DNA of 64,000 bases from Saccharomonospora piscinae (GTDB lineage Bacteria > Actinomycetota > Actinomycetes > Mycobacteriales > Pseudonocardiaceae). The DNA lies in contig NZ_VCEK01000006.1 of NCBI RefSeq assembly GCF_005862235.1, positions 124,001-188,000 on the forward strand, written 5' to 3'. Below, piece by piece: positions 63,363 through 64,000 of this stretch (the stretch's first letter is position 1; each line of letters starts with the position of its first letter). The notes below the pieces were generated by a model, which saw only the letters and a program-made list of their open reading frames with translations, made no database searches and was not told the DNA's origin. A program made the translations under genes and the position numbers.

Positions 63363-64000
63363 TCACCGTGCGAGATCAGCCGTCGCGGGCATGCCCCCGG
63401 TTCGGAAGAACACCATCGGATCGCGAGTGCCCGAATGCACCGGGTCGACGAGCCCTCGTTTATGCCGGAACTGCGCGATCCGCTCCCGCACCCCGGGAGC
63501 CGCCGCGCGGGACGCGGTGAAGTGCCGCAATCGCCGCCGCCGGAGCCACGCCAGCAGTTCCGCTCCCTCGCTGCGCGGGAGCGGCCGACGGAAGCGGTAC
63601 ACGTCGTGCACGCTCACCCGCGTACTGTCCGCCAGGTCGGGCAGTACCTCGGCCAGGTACCACCGGGCGAATCGCCTGCTGTGCTTGGCGTCGATCAACA
63701 GGTGGTCCGTACGGGGAACCCAGTCGCCGCCCATCGTCCGCACATCACCCTGCCGGAAGCTCCACCGGTGCCGGAGTTCACGCGGGACCGTGACAGTGGC
63801 CGTGTCGCGGAGGTCGATCGTCAGCAACTGCCCCGCGCCGTTGTCCCGCAGAGCGCGCAGAATCCAGGTGGTGGACCAGCCGTGCAGGGCACCGATCTCC
63901 ACCACGCGCTCCGGGCGGCGTTGCCGGAGCTGGAGATAGAGCAACTCCGCCTCGATGTCGTCGAGCTGAGCGAGCATGCCGCGTTGCCGGAGTTCGCGCT
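63363..64000 (-). CDS. Class I SAM-dependent methyltransferase, 5' end outside window
   Basis: At least 204 residues; the frame runs open to the right edge, so the true start is beyond 64000 and ATG 63977 may not be the start. RVVEIGALHGWSTTWILRAL is the SAM motif I, QLLTIDLRDTATV motif II, and TDHLLIDAKHSRRFARWYLAEVLPDL the later segment typical of Methyltransf_24-type proteins. It lies 77 bp downstream of nothing co-oriented except the kinase gene. Substrate unknown. Confidence 0.75.
   Translation of the reverse strand, partial: RELRQRGMLAQLDDIEAELLYLQLRQRRPERVVEIGALHGWSTTWILRALRDNGAGQLLTIDLRDTATVTVPRELRHRWSFRQGDVRTMGGDWVPRTDHLLIDAKHSRRFARWYLAEVLPDLADSTRVSVHDVYRFRRPLPRSEGAELLAWLRRRRLRHFTASRAAAPGVRERIAQFRHKRGLVDPVHSGTRDPMVFFRTGGMPATADLAR

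Overview
This is a high-G+C actinobacterial chromosome segment. The gene content (IclR-controlled histidine utilisation, IdeR/DtxR-type iron boxes, WXG100-like proteins, many GTG starts, ATGA-type overlaps) and the recurrent GAAGGCCACC hairpins suggest a Pseudonocardiaceae member, possibly Saccharomonospora or a relative. That assignment is inference from style and gene content, with no database check. No rRNA, tRNA, insertion sequence, integrase or CRISPR array was seen.

Layout. 1-5.6 kb: the 3' part of galT, a sodium:solute symporter with a small membrane partner, a divergent GNAT/TetR pair around a perfect inverted repeat, and an unknown membrane protein. Three clusters of one 21-bp tandem repeat lie in the intergenic spaces here. 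5.6-13.4 kb: a full histidine-degradation operon (hutH-hutU-M20 amidohydrolase-hutF-hutI) facing a divergent IclR regulator, with a HutR-like operator between them. 13.5-22.5 kb: accessory oxidoreductases. These include a TetR-FAD monooxygenase-enoyl-CoA hydratase unit whose TetR palindrome recurs at a nearby divergent SRPBCC/SMP-30 promoter, a class IV aminotransferase, a haloalkane dehalogenase-like hydrolase and an NmrA/HxlR divergent pair. 22.5-31 kb: a seven-gene leftward operon for uptake and catabolism of quinate/shikimate-type compounds (zinc alcohol dehydrogenase, TRAP transporter, type II dehydroquinase, Gfo/Idh/MocA oxidoreductase, QuiC-type 3-dehydroshikimate dehydratase), with a divergent LacI regulator and a matching operator.

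31-36.6 kb: an aldo/keto reductase, two paralogous secreted proteins, a membrane protein, a YbaB plus WXG100-like cassette and a sirtuin. 36.8-42.5 kb looks accessory: a helicase with a nuclease-like N-terminus, then a coupled set with a nucleic-acid/nucleotide theme (AlkA-like DNA glycosylase, B12/radical SAM protein broken by an out-of-frame deletion, dTMP-kinase-like protein, Nudix hydrolase). 42.8-46.4 kb: a DUF4383 membrane protein, an FeS-type photolyase homologue and a flavin amine oxidase-like protein. 46.4-47.5 kb: an orphan gene at about half G+C.

47.8-60 kb: a siderophore region, all on the minus strand. One operon encodes two NIS synthetases (type C-like and type A-like), a PLP decarboxylase, an acetyltransferase and an amine N-hydroxylase. 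It is followed by uptake genes (ATPase, lipoprotein binding protein, double-length FecCD permease) and a siderophore-interacting reductase. Each of the three transcription units begins with an IdeR/DtxR-like box. The absence of a diaminobutyrate aminotransferase points to a cadaverine-based citrate hydroxamate (arthrobactin-like) product. 60-64 kb: an unannotated 35-residue ORF with a strong intrinsic terminator, a conserved hypothetical protein, a NarL-type two-component system and a truncated methyltransferase.
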